From: an uncultured beta proteobacterium
GTDB lineage: Bacteria > Pseudomonadota > Gammaproteobacteria > Burkholderiales > Burkholderiaceae
Direction: 5' to 3'
NCBI GenBank assembly: GCA_903843315.1
Contig: CAIMPQ010000043.1
Span: 1 to 13,283, forward strand
DNA length: 13,283 bases
Shown piece after piece: positions 1-6,408 of the stretch; the stretch's first letter is position 1; each line of letters begins with the position of its first letter. Below the pieces are notes generated by a model. That model searched no databases. It saw only the letters and a list, made by a program, of their open reading frames with translations, and had not been told where the DNA came from. The position numbers were made by a program, and so were the translations under genes.

Positions 1-386
1 GGCTCAAATAAATGGGTCTTTTGCCCGTCCTGCGTTTCCTGAAAAACCACCTTTACTTTCTGACCCACCCGGATTGCATCAAAGTCACAGTTGGTCAAAT
101 GCGTCAGCATAGAAATACCTTCTTGTAGACGCACATAAGCCATTGCAAATGGGACTTCTACCCCCCGTCTCATGACAGTGTAGGAATAAATCTCTCCAAG
201 ACCCTTGGATTCAACCCAAGTAGTGTCATCGCTTCCGCAGTGCGGGCAGATAGTGCGAGGATAGTAGTGGGGCTCCTTGCAGGCATTGCAATACTTCAAA
301 ATCAATTGATTATTTTGAGCTGCTTCTAAAAACGCCTTGTTTTCGGGATTGCCAATGGGACTAGGCAGTCGATGTTGTTCACTCAT
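1..386 (-). CDS. Zn-ribbon / OB-fold (DUF35) acyl-CoA-associated protein, 3' end cut by window
   Basis: About 128 residues are visible from an ATG at 386; the stop lies beyond base 1. After a short N-terminal helix region comes a rubredoxin-like zinc ribbon with CNAC (Cys33, Cys36) and CPHC (Cys47, Cys50). An OB-fold-like stretch follows, beginning GEIYSYTVMRRG and containing FAMAYVRL. This is the DUF35 architecture. Known members are small partners of thiolase-like enzymes: they complete or shape the active site or help bind the CoA ester, as in ChsH2 with Ltp2. The start codon overlaps the stop of the upstream thiolase-like gene by 4 bp (ATGA), so translation is probably coupled and the two proteins probably form a complex. 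Family members are typically about 130-145 residues, so little is missing. The family call is secure; the substrate is unknown. Confidence 0.88.
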   Translation of the reverse strand, partial: MSEQHRLPSPIGNPENKAFLEAAQNNQLILKYCNACKEPHYYPRTICPHCGSDDTTWVESKGLGEIYSYTVMRRGVEVPFAMAYVRLQEGISMLTHLTNCDFDAIRVGQKVKVVFQETQDGQKTHLFE

Positions 387-1564
387 TGCAATCTCCCCAT
401 GATTAAGGTCGCGGCACCATGTCGTGTGCCTAAGGCGCCCCCAATACCGGAGGCAAGAGCAAATTCTAAATTGGGCACCTGTACTGCAGGATGTGCTTCC
501 CCACGCAACTGACGTACCGCCTCAATCACCTTGGTCATTCCGCCTCGATTGGCTGGATGGTTATTACATAGCCCTCCACCATCGGTATTAAAGGCCAATT
601 TACCTTTTCCCGAAATCAATTGACCATCTTCAACAAATTTTCCGCCCTCACCTTTTTTGCAGAACCCTAAATCCTCAAGCTGAATGAGTACGGTAATAGT
701 GAAACTATCGTAAATAGAGGCGTAACGAATTTGCTCTGGTGTTAATTTAGCTTCTTTAAATGCCAAAGGAGCGGCCCAAGCCAATCCCGAATAGGTAAGA
801 TCGACTTTACCGCCCATCTGACCTTTAGTGGTTTCTCCTGCACCCATCAGAGTTACAACTGGTTTCTTTAAAGTCTTCGCGATATCGGGGTGCACCACAA
901 TAATTGCTCCGCCGCTATCAGACACTACACAGCAATCAGCACGATGTAATGGATCAGCAATCATCGGAGAGTTCAATACATCCTCAACAGTGAGCACATC
1001 TCTCAAAACTGCGTGTGGATTGTGCTGGGCATGATGCGAAGCTGCCACCTTAATCCATGCCAATTGCTCACTAGTTGTGCCGAATTCATACATGTGACGC
1101 ATCGCGCACATGGCGTAGGTATTTAATGGTGCAGGTGAATATGGCTTCTCAAAAGCAAAGTCGGGAGCACTTGCCCATTGGCTGCGAACTTGCGTGCCAC
1201 TTGAACCTTCAGACTTGGGGCGCCCGGCTAAGGTAATCAGAGCAACACGGCATTGTCCCGATGCGATCGCACGCGCAGCATGATTGACATGGGTTAAATA
1301 AGAAGCGCCGCCGGTATCTGTCGAATCTAAATACTTTAATTTTTTTAAACCCAGATAGTCTGCCATTGAAACCGGCCCCATACCTGGAGCATCCCCCGCG
1401 CAAAAGTAGGCATCTACATCATCTAAAGTCAAACCGGCATCCAATAAGGCTCCACGTGCAACTTCAGCATGCAATTGCGCAACGGTATGATCCGGCGCTA
1501 CCCGCAATGGGTGTTCATATATTCCTGCAATACAAGCATCGTATTTATTTGCGGCAAAAGACAT
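383..1564 (-). CDS. Thiolase-like protein (SCP-x type) lacking the nucleophilic cysteine; possible aldolase
   Basis: This 393-residue protein has the thiolase fold of the SCP-x/lipid-transfer group. In ordinary thiolases a nucleophilic Cys sits in a C-A-S-G motif about 14 residues before the conserved A-I-x-S-G helix. Here that stretch reads TDTGGAS (82-88), placing Gly85 or Gly86 where Cys is expected, and no Cys is nearby. The later landmarks remain: YDSFT (285-289), GGGLCNNHP with His336, and a C-terminal GIGGALGTRHGA glycine motif. A normal thiolytic mechanism is therefore unlikely. The Ltp2 steroid side-chain aldolases also lack this Cys, are reported to use tyrosines, and work with a DUF35 partner, which is what is encoded directly downstream. 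Tyr285 is a candidate catalytic residue (inference). An AAGGAAG ribosome site lies just before the ATG. The gene sits 33 bp after the pcaJ-like gene, probably in the same operon. Automated pipelines would call it acetyl-CoA acetyltransferase. Confidence 0.85.
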   Translation of the reverse strand: MSFAANKYDACIAGIYEHPLRVAPDHTVAQLHAEVARGALLDAGLTLDDVDAYFCAGDAPGMGPVSMADYLGLKKLKYLDSTDTGGASYLTHVNHAARAIASGQCRVALITLAGRPKSEGSSGTQVRSQWASAPDFAFEKPYSPAPLNTYAMCAMRHMYEFGTTSEQLAWIKVAASHHAQHNPHAVLRDVLTVEDVLNSPMIADPLHRADCCVVSDSGGAIIVVHPDIAKTLKKPVVTLMGAGETTKGQMGGKVDLTYSGLAWAAPLAFKEAKLTPEQIRYASIYDSFTITVLIQLEDLGFCKKGEGGKFVEDGQLISGKGKLAFNTDGGGLCNNHPANRGGMTKVIEAVRQLRGEAHPAVQVPNLEFALASGIGGALGTRHGAATLIMGRLQ

Positions 1565-1597
1565 AGATCTTCCTTGGGTGAATTTCTTTAAATCAAT

Positions 1598-2260
1598 TTA
1601 TTTACTGGCACGCATCATTGGTACACCACTCAGTTCTTGTAGCTCCTCAAAGGACAAACCATCTATCCAATCCACCGCCACTAATCCTTCAGGAGTTACC
1701 GCAATCGTTGCCAGATCTGTATAGATACAATCAACCGCTGCCAGGGCAGTCAAAGGATAAGTGCATTCTTTCACCAATTTTGATTCACCGGACTTGGTGA
1801 GATGTTCCATCATGACAAACAATTTTTTTGCACCCAAAGCCAAGTCCATTGCACCACCGACCGCTGGAATTGCCTTAGGGTCGCCCGTACGCCAGTTCGC
1901 AATATCCCCTTTGACTGAAACCTGGAAGGCACCTAGAACGCAGATATCAATATGACCACCGCGAATCATGACAAAAGAATCCGCATGATGACAAAGTGAA
2001 GCTCCCGGGAGCATAGTGACTGGCTGCTTACCGGCATTGACTAACTCTTCATCAATGTCATCACCCGTTGCCAGCGGCCCCATGCCGAGAATGCCATTCT
2101 CAGAATGCAAGAGAATTTCTCGATCCGAAGGAAGATAGTTAGAAATCGTCATGGGCTGACCAATGCCCAAATTGACATGAGCACCATCAGGAATATCTTG
2201 CACAATGCGTTTTGCAATATCAGCAGTGCTGCGTTTTTGTACTTTAGAGAGATCAATCAT
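1598..2260 (-). CDS. pcaJ: 3-oxoadipate/3-oxoacid CoA-transferase subunit B
   Basis: This 220-residue protein is the beta subunit of a family I CoA-transferase. The signature LHSENGILG (51-59) carries the catalytic Glu54, which forms the glutamyl-CoA thioester. Other matches to PcaJ/CatJ/ScoB proteins are VNLGIGQP near the N-terminus, INAGKQPVT-like VNAGKQPVT, HHADSF, GHIDICVLGAFQVS and CTYPLTALAAVDCIYTDLA. The enzyme moves CoA from succinyl-CoA to a 3-oxo acid, classically 3-oxoadipate in the beta-ketoadipate pathway. Length is normal. Its ATG overlaps the stop of the subunit A gene by 4 bp and is preceded by an excellent ribosome site, consistent with equimolar production. The family call is very secure. 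The choice of 3-oxoadipate over acetoacetate or another oxo acid rests on overall resemblance to PcaJ, and no pcaF-type thiolase is present next to it. Confidence 0.88.
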   Translation of the reverse strand: MIDLSKVQKRSTADIAKRIVQDIPDGAHVNLGIGQPMTISNYLPSDREILLHSENGILGMGPLATGDDIDEELVNAGKQPVTMLPGASLCHHADSFVMIRGGHIDICVLGAFQVSVKGDIANWRTGDPKAIPAVGGAMDLALGAKKLFVMMEHLTKSGESKLVKECTYPLTALAAVDCIYTDLATIAVTPEGLVAVDWIDGLSFEELQELSGVPMMRASK

Positions 2261-2928
2261 GACTTACCTCCTAGCAATACGACACGCTTCACAAAGATAC
2301 CTGGAGTAACAACAGTCTCGGGATCGAGATCGCCCAACTCTACCAATTGATTTACCTGAGCAATGGTGCAACGTGCTGCTGTCGCCATAATGGGTCCAAA
2401 GTTTCGTCCGGTGCGGTGATAAGTCAGATTACCCCAACGATCTCCTTTATCAGCTTTAATTAAGGCGTAGTCTGCTTTGATTGCAGTCTCAAAAATATAA
2501 TTGACGCCATCGATCACGCGTGTGTCTTTTCCCTGGGCAAGCTCAGTTCCAAAGCCTGTAGGTGTATAGAATCCGCCAATTCCGGCGCCACCAGCACGAA
2601 TGCGTTCTGCCAGCGTTCCCTGTGGAACCAATTCCAATTCAATCTTGCCATCCCGATAGAGGTCATCAAAAGCACCGGATTCCGGCTGACGTGGAAATGA
2701 GCAAACCATTTTCTTAACTTGGCCCAATCCAATCAGCTTCGAAATACCGATTCCTGAGTTTCCAGCGTTATTACTGATAATGGTTAAGTCTTTAGCGCCC
2801 TGCTCTGCCAATGCATCTAGCAAGTAAATCGGCAGGCCTGCGCCACCAAAACCAGACACCAATATGGTTGAACCATTCGCAATATCCCGCACAGCCTCAG
2901 CCACGCTGGGAATAATTTTTTGTATCAC
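2257..2928 (-). CDS. pcaI: 3-oxoadipate/3-oxoacid CoA-transferase subunit A
   Basis: This 223-residue protein is the alpha subunit that pairs with the downstream beta subunit in a cytoplasmic CoA-transferase. The family CoA-binding motif is visible as NGSTILVSGFGGAGLP (18-33), with Ser25 where the first Gly of the usual GGF is found. Further family blocks are LTIISNNAGN, CSFPRQ, GKIELELVPQGTLAERIRAGGAGIGGFYTPTGFGT and ARNFGPIMA-like GRNFGPIMATAA. The start is GTG at 2928. It is chosen because translation from there begins with the usual MIxKI opening, and a GGAG lies 7 bases upstream. An ATG overlapping that GGAG is in another frame. The gene follows the HIT gene by 71 bp and overlaps pcaJ by 4 bp. 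The CoA-transferase call is firm; the precise oxo-acid substrate is inferred from similarity to PcaI. Confidence 0.88.
   Translation of the reverse strand: MIQKIIPSVAEAVRDIANGSTILVSGFGGAGLPIYLLDALAEQGAKDLTIISNNAGNSGIGISKLIGLGQVKKMVCSFPRQPESGAFDDLYRDGKIELELVPQGTLAERIRAGGAGIGGFYTPTGFGTELAQGKDTRVIDGVNYIFETAIKADYALIKADKGDRWGNLTYHRTGRNFGPIMATAARCTIAQVNQLVELGDLDPETVVTPGIFVKRVVLLGGKS
2266..2272 (-). promoter_or_regulatory. Strong Shine-Dalgarno for pcaJ
   Basis: On the minus strand the bases read AGGAGGT, ending 5 bases before the pcaJ ATG and lying inside the end of pcaI. This is the best ribosome site in the window. It supports the pcaJ start and suggests independent re-initiation on top of the 4-base stop/start overlap. 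Confidence 0.8.
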
Positions 2929-2999
2929 TACAAGTCTCCATCTCTTTTTTATTATGGGTGCTACTTTTTTGCTGCAGCTTTTGCTGCTTTCCTACTAAT

Positions 3000-3440
3000 T
3001 TAATGCATTTGAGAAATGGCTGAACGAATTGCTTCAGGCAGGGCTTGAGCGAGCATTTTTCGATTTTCGAGCGAAGCCTGTGGGGTCTCCTGTGCCCTAG
3101 CTGACCAAGCCGATCCGGGAAAAAATGCATCATCCTTAAACCTCGGGATAACATGCCAATGAATATGGGGGACCATATTTCCCAAAGCCGCAAGATTGAC
3201 CTTATCTGGATGCATGACATGGCGTATGGCCTCCTCTACAGCAAATACCAAAGCCATCACATGTTCGCGCTCACCGTAGGTCAGATCAGTCATCTCACTC
3301 ACATGGCGATTCCAGATAACCCTGCAAAAACCCGGTAAGTCAGGGTCGTTTACCAGGATGACTCGACAATCATCCCCACGCCAGATCAGCTCGCCTTCAC
3401 CAGGCTTCAGTTCTTCTGTACAGAGTATGCAATTTGACAT
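3000..3440 (-). CDS. HIT-family (histidine triad) nucleotide-binding protein
   Basis: This 146-residue protein carries the histidine triad HIHWHV, with His92, His94 and His96, followed by IPRF. That is the active site of HIT hydrolases, which act on nucleotide phosphoramidates, dinucleoside polyphosphates and similar substrates. The N-terminal MSNCILC (Cys4, Cys7) with downstream His46 resembles the zinc site of many HIT proteins. It is probably a cytoplasmic housekeeping hydrolase; the exact substrate cannot be read. No convincing ribosome site precedes the ATG, and only 20 bp separate it from the aceA terminator stem. It must therefore be expressed by read-through or from a promoter overlapping the hairpin. 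Past the stop, the same frame continues into a Lys/Ala-rich tail (see findings). The length is usual for the family, so the protein is probably intact. Confidence 0.9.
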   Translation of the reverse strand: MSNCILCTEELKPGEGELIWRGDDCRVILVNDPDLPGFCRVIWNRHVSEMTDLTYGEREHVMALVFAVEEAIRHVMHPDKVNLAALGNMVPHIHWHVIPRFKDDAFFPGSAWSARAQETPQASLENRKMLAQALPEAIRSAISQMH

Positions 3441-3450
3441 CAGAAGAATG

Positions 3451-3499
3451 TAAACGAAAACGGCATCTAAGTCACCCTTGTGGGGTAATTTAGATGCCG
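3451..3499 (-). terminator. Intrinsic terminator of aceA
   Basis: Bases 3461-3470 and 3490-3499 form a perfect 10 bp inverted repeat (CGGCATCTAA / TTAGATGCCG). The stem continues inward with a G-T wobble, a T-A pair, one C/A mismatch, then ACCC pairing GGGT around a TTGTG loop. On the minus strand the stem is followed directly by TTTTCGTTTA. A long GC-tipped stem with a U-rich tail, 45 bp after the aceA stop, is a clear Rho-independent terminator. The plus-strand side has no T-tract. Confidence 0.85.
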
Positions 3500-3543
3500 C
3501 GGCAGTATTGGTACTACTGCTACTACAGACTACTTAGGGATTC

Positions 3544-4842
3544 TTAATGGAACTGCTCTTCTTCAGTAGAACCAGTCAATGCCGTTACAGAAGACTTACC
3601 ACCTTGAATTACGGTAGTGACATCATCAAAGTAACCAGTACCAACTTCTTGCTGATGTGACACGAAGGTGTAACCGCGGTCACGTGCAGCAAATTCTGGC
3701 TCTTGTACTTTCTCGATATAAGCAGTCATGCCACGCTTCATGTAATCTTGCGCCAAATCGAACATGTTGTACCACATTGAGTGGATACCAGCGAGGGTAA
3801 TAAATTGATATTTGTAACCCATGGCACCTAATTCACGTTGGAACTTCGCAATCGTTGCATCATCCAAGTTCTTCTTCCAGTTGAAAGATGGTGAGCAGTT
3901 ATAAGCCAACATTTTTCCTGGGAATTTCGCACGAATTGCTTCAGCGAACTGACGAGCAAAATCAAGATCTGGTGTACCAGTCTCACACCAAACCATGTCA
4001 GCGTAAGCAGCGTATGCCAAACCACGAGAAATCGCTTGATCCAAGCCCTTACGTGTTTTGTAGAAACCTTCCGGAGTACGCTCGCCTGTCAAGAATGGCT
4101 TATCGTTTTCATCATAGTCAGAAGTCAATAAATCAGCAGCTTCAGCGTCAGTACGAGCCAAGATAATCGTTGGAACACCCATCACGTCAGCAGCCAAACG
4201 AGCAGAGATCAATTTCTGTACTGACTCAGCGGTAGGCAGCAATACTTTTCCACCTAAGTGACCACACTTCTTAACAGATGACAATTGGTCTTCGAAGTGA
4301 ACACCAGCAGCGCCCTGCTTAATCAATGCCTTGCTTAATTCAAATGCATTCAATACACCACCGAAACCTGCTTCAGCATCGGCAACGATTGGAGCAAAAT
4401 ATTCGATATATCCAGCATCACCTTTGTTGATGCCTTTAGCTGTTTGAATTTCATCAGCACGTTGGAATGAGTTATTAATACGCTCAACCATCTTCGGAAC
4501 TGAGTCCACTGGATACAAAGATTGGTCTGGATACATCGCAGCGTATGAGTTACCGTCAGCAGCAACCTGCCATCCAGATAAGTAAATTGCTTGCACGCCA
4601 GCTTTAACTTGTTGCATTGCTTGACCACCAGTCAAAGCACCTAAACAGTTTACGTAAGCTTCGTTGTTGACTAATTCCCAAAGTCTTTCAGCGCCATGCT
4701 TAGCTAAAGTGTGCTCAATCTTCAATGAGCCACGAAGACGTACAACATCTTCAGCTGTATAGCCACGAGTAATCCCTCTCCAGCGCGGATTGGTATCCCA
4801 GTCTTTTTGAATTGCTGCGATTTCTGCTTTGCGATCTGCCAT
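3544..4842 (-). CDS. aceA: Isocitrate lyase
   Basis: This 432-residue protein matches isocitrate lyase, which splits isocitrate into glyoxylate and succinate as the first step of the glyoxylate shunt in the cytoplasm. It lets cells grow on acetate, fatty acids or other two-carbon-yielding substrates. The signature KKCGH (191-195) has the catalytic Cys193. The metal and substrate region includes VADAEAGFGG (153-162) and VHFEDQ (181-186). ARTDAEAA, WCETGTPD and AYNCSPSFNW are also typical. Length equals that of the standard proteobacterial enzyme. The start is supported by AGGGAG six to seven bases upstream of the ATG. Malate synthase (aceB/glcB) is not adjacent. The gene is monocistronic, with its own AT-rich leader and a strong terminator, which suggests regulated expression. 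Confidence 0.97.
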   Translation of the reverse strand: MADRKAEIAAIQKDWDTNPRWRGITRGYTAEDVVRLRGSLKIEHTLAKHGAERLWELVNNEAYVNCLGALTGGQAMQQVKAGVQAIYLSGWQVAADGNSYAAMYPDQSLYPVDSVPKMVERINNSFQRADEIQTAKGINKGDAGYIEYFAPIVADAEAGFGGVLNAFELSKALIKQGAAGVHFEDQLSSVKKCGHLGGKVLLPTAESVQKLISARLAADVMGVPTIILARTDAEAADLLTSDYDENDKPFLTGERTPEGFYKTRKGLDQAISRGLAYAAYADMVWCETGTPDLDFARQFAEAIRAKFPGKMLAYNCSPSFNWKKNLDDATIAKFQRELGAMGYKYQFITLAGIHSMWYNMFDLAQDYMKRGMTAYIEKVQEPEFAARDRGYTFVSHQQEVGTGYFDDVTTVIQGGKSSVTALTGSTEEEQFH

Positions 4843-4888
4843 GTTTTTCTCCCTAAGTTAAACAAGTACTTCAAAATTGTTGGACCTT

Positions 4889-4908
4889 TAAGACCACTTC
4901 AAGTCTTA
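4889..4908. repeat. Inverted repeat in the aceA leader
   Basis: TAAGAC and GTCTTA form a perfect 6 bp inverted repeat around an 8 bp spacer, just downstream of the predicted aceA start of transcription. It overlaps a tandem 7 bp direct repeat GTCTTAT at 4903-4916. The position suits a repressor site or small leader hairpin; function is inferred only. Confidence 0.35.
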
Positions 4909-4921
4909 TGTCTTATATAAG

Positions 4922-4949
4922 AGTGTAGACACATCAAAAATGCACGCAA
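4922..4949 (-). promoter_or_regulatory. aceA: Candidate sigma-70 promoter for aceA
   Basis: On the minus strand TTGCGT (4944-4949) and TACACT (4922-4927) are 16 bp apart, giving a plausible -35/-10 pair and a leader of roughly 70 nt before the ATG. An overlapping alternative uses TATAAG just downstream as the -10. The exact promoter is not certain. Confidence 0.45.
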
Positions 4950-4980
4950 GAGATATTTGAGATATAGATGAAAATATTTA

Positions 4981-4999
4981 GTTATTTAAATTCAATAAC
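4981..4999. repeat. AT-rich dyad upstream of aceA
   Basis: GTTATT and AATAAC form a perfect 6 bp inverted repeat with a 7 bp centre, 19 bp in all, about 30 bp upstream of the predicted aceA -35. The surrounding sequence (about 4960-5020) is very AT-rich. It may be a regulator site or simply AT-rich promoter DNA. Confidence 0.3.
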
Positions 5000-5064
5000 T
5001 TAGAAATACTTTCTTATAATGTGGAATGCTTATTCACTTCTTGGAATGGTGATGGCACATTCAT

Positions 5065-5110
5065 ATTGCACTGCATTTTACGCAGTGTAATGGCATTTCA
5101 CATCGTGAAA
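5065..5110. repeat. Two adjacent hairpin-forming repeats after the MFS gene
   Basis: TTTCAC-ATC-GTGAAA (5096-5110) is a perfect 6 bp stem with a 3-base loop. ATTGCACTGC / GCAGTGTAAT (5065-5074 and 5082-5091) makes a 10 bp stem with one G-T wobble and a 7-base loop. Both lie just past the MFS stop at 5126 and upstream of aceA. Neither is followed by a convincing T-tract, so they are weak terminator candidates. They could instead protect the 3' end of the mRNA or be protein sites. Confidence 0.4.
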
Positions 5111-5125
5111 ATTATTGGAGACTGA

Positions 5126-6361
5126 TTAAGCAGTTTTGGGGGTAGTGCCAGCCGATACCTTAATCACGGTTGGAATGATCATCAGCTGGAATAAAACAAT
5201 ACCCAGGAACAAGGCCTTTGGAAGGCCGGCATCCATAAAGAAACCAAAAATAAAAGGGCCAACTGCAGCGCCTAAATCGATACCAGAATAGACGATTCCG
5301 TATACACGCCCCGCTACACCTTTAGGTGTCACAGCCTTAACCAACAAATCGCGGGAAGGAGCAACAACCCCGTAACCAAAACCCAATCCAATAAACAGAA
5401 ATGGAATCAGACTCACTGAAATGAGTCCAGTGCCTAGCAACAGACACATCACTATCGTGATCGATAGGCAAGAAGAAACAATTCGCTCAGGTGCTTGTAA
5501 CTTTGCCGCTAGATAACCACCAAATAAAACACCACCAGCACTACCAAGCGCTAGTAGGGTGATGTAATAACTTCCCACATCTAAAGGTACTTGGTAAATC
5601 TCGAACAATGCACTTGGAGCAAAAGATTGCAAGCTAGATGTGGATGCCATGCTGAAGAAAAAGAAAATCCAACATAACCACACCGCAGTGAGTTTTAAGA
5701 AAGCAAATGTACTCTCTGGAACAACTCCAGGATTTGAAGCCTGCGTGCTTGCATGGGTGTTCTCATGGCGCTCTCTGACATTATCTACAAGGTAGCTTTT
5801 ATTTAACCAGAGAATGCCTAAGACGCCGGCCTCTAGCAGGGCTGCAGCTAAGAATGCAATACGCCAATCAGCAAATTGAGCAATCGCAACCATGAATGCT
5901 GGCGCCGCAGCCCAACCTAGGTAACCTGCTACGCCATGCATTGAATAGGCATATGGAAGATTGGGTGGAGATACCTTGTGATTGATGAGCGTGTAATCGA
6001 CTGGATGAAAAATACCGTTACCGCAACCAGCAATTACTGCTCCCAATAAAAGCATCGCATAACCATTGCTTTGGGAATAGACCAGGGCCGCAAGAACAAG
6101 TAAACCAATACCACCAAACAACACTGGTCTTGCTCCAATACGATCTACTAAAAATCCAGAGGTGGCCTGAGCAATACATGACACTACAAAGAAGACTGAC
6201 ATGAGTAAACCAAGCTCGGCATAACTCAAGGCAAAAGCATCCTTCAACCATGGGAACATGGGAGGAAGTACTAAATGAAAGAAGTGGGAGCTGCCGTGTG
6301 CCAGGCTAATAAGACCAATAACCCGGACATCACTGGCACGCTTACTAAGCGCAACAGTCAT
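5126..6361 (-). CDS. Major facilitator superfamily transporter
   Basis: This 411-residue inner-membrane protein has about twelve hydrophobic segments, with a hydrophilic central loop at roughly 194-217, the usual break between transmembrane helices 6 and 7. The MFS motif A appears as GFLVDRIGARPVL (69-81) in the loop after helix 2. A family-specific N-terminal stretch, AHGSSHFFHLVLPPMFPWLK (21-40), and GNGIFHPVDYTLINHKV (114-130) resemble fosmidomycin-resistance-like MFS exporters. The substrate cannot be assigned. The start follows clpB by 46 bp with no clear terminator between them and no strong ribosome site, so it may be read from the clpB transcript. The N-terminal AHGSSHFF block near residue 21 supports this start. 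Drug efflux and small organic acid transport are both possible. Confidence 0.88.
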   Translation of the reverse strand: MTVALSKRASDVRVIGLISLAHGSSHFFHLVLPPMFPWLKDAFALSYAELGLLMSVFFVVSCIAQATSGFLVDRIGARPVLFGGIGLLVLAALVYSQSNGYAMLLLGAVIAGCGNGIFHPVDYTLINHKVSPPNLPYAYSMHGVAGYLGWAAAPAFMVAIAQFADWRIAFLAAALLEAGVLGILWLNKSYLVDNVRERHENTHASTQASNPGVVPESTFAFLKLTAVWLCWIFFFFSMASTSSLQSFAPSALFEIYQVPLDVGSYYITLLALGSAGGVLFGGYLAAKLQAPERIVSSCLSITIVMCLLLGTGLISVSLIPFLFIGLGFGYGVVAPSRDLLVKAVTPKGVAGRVYGIVYSGIDLGAAVGPFIFGFFMDAGLPKALFLGIVLFQLMIIPTVIKVSAGTTPKTA

Positions 6362-6408
6362 GTACCGAGTTTACTGGCGCAGGGATATTCCTGCTGAACT
6401 ACTATTGA

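Noticed and set aside
828..1034. Plus-strand open frame opposite the thiolase-like gene
   Set aside because: It is low-complexity antisense to a clearly conserved gene, with no ribosome site or recognisable domain. The same applies to the other short frames opposite or out of phase with aceA, clpB, the esterase and moeA.
383..1564. Annotating the thiolase-like gene as pcaF (3-oxoadipyl-CoA thiolase) because pcaIJ is adjacent
   Set aside because: The sequence belongs to the SCP-x/Ltp type and lacks the nucleophilic Cys motif; PcaF is a classical thiolase with Cys and a different length pattern.
2971..2989. GCAGC-TTTT-GCTGC hairpin after the HIT gene as a terminator
   Set aside because: On the minus strand, where transcription runs, the stem is followed by A residues and not T. 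The repeat is better explained by the Lys/Ala codon pattern.
2897..3220. 107-residue minus-strand frame spanning the HIT/pcaI gap, with an ATG overlapping the pcaI ribosome site
   Set aside because: It lies out of frame with the HIT gene and pcaI, overlaps both, and its peptide shows no family features.
6362..6408. clpB terminator in the gap before the MFS gene
   Set aside because: Only a 5 bp GCAGG/CCTGC stem with no T-tract is present, which is not enough to call an intrinsic terminator.
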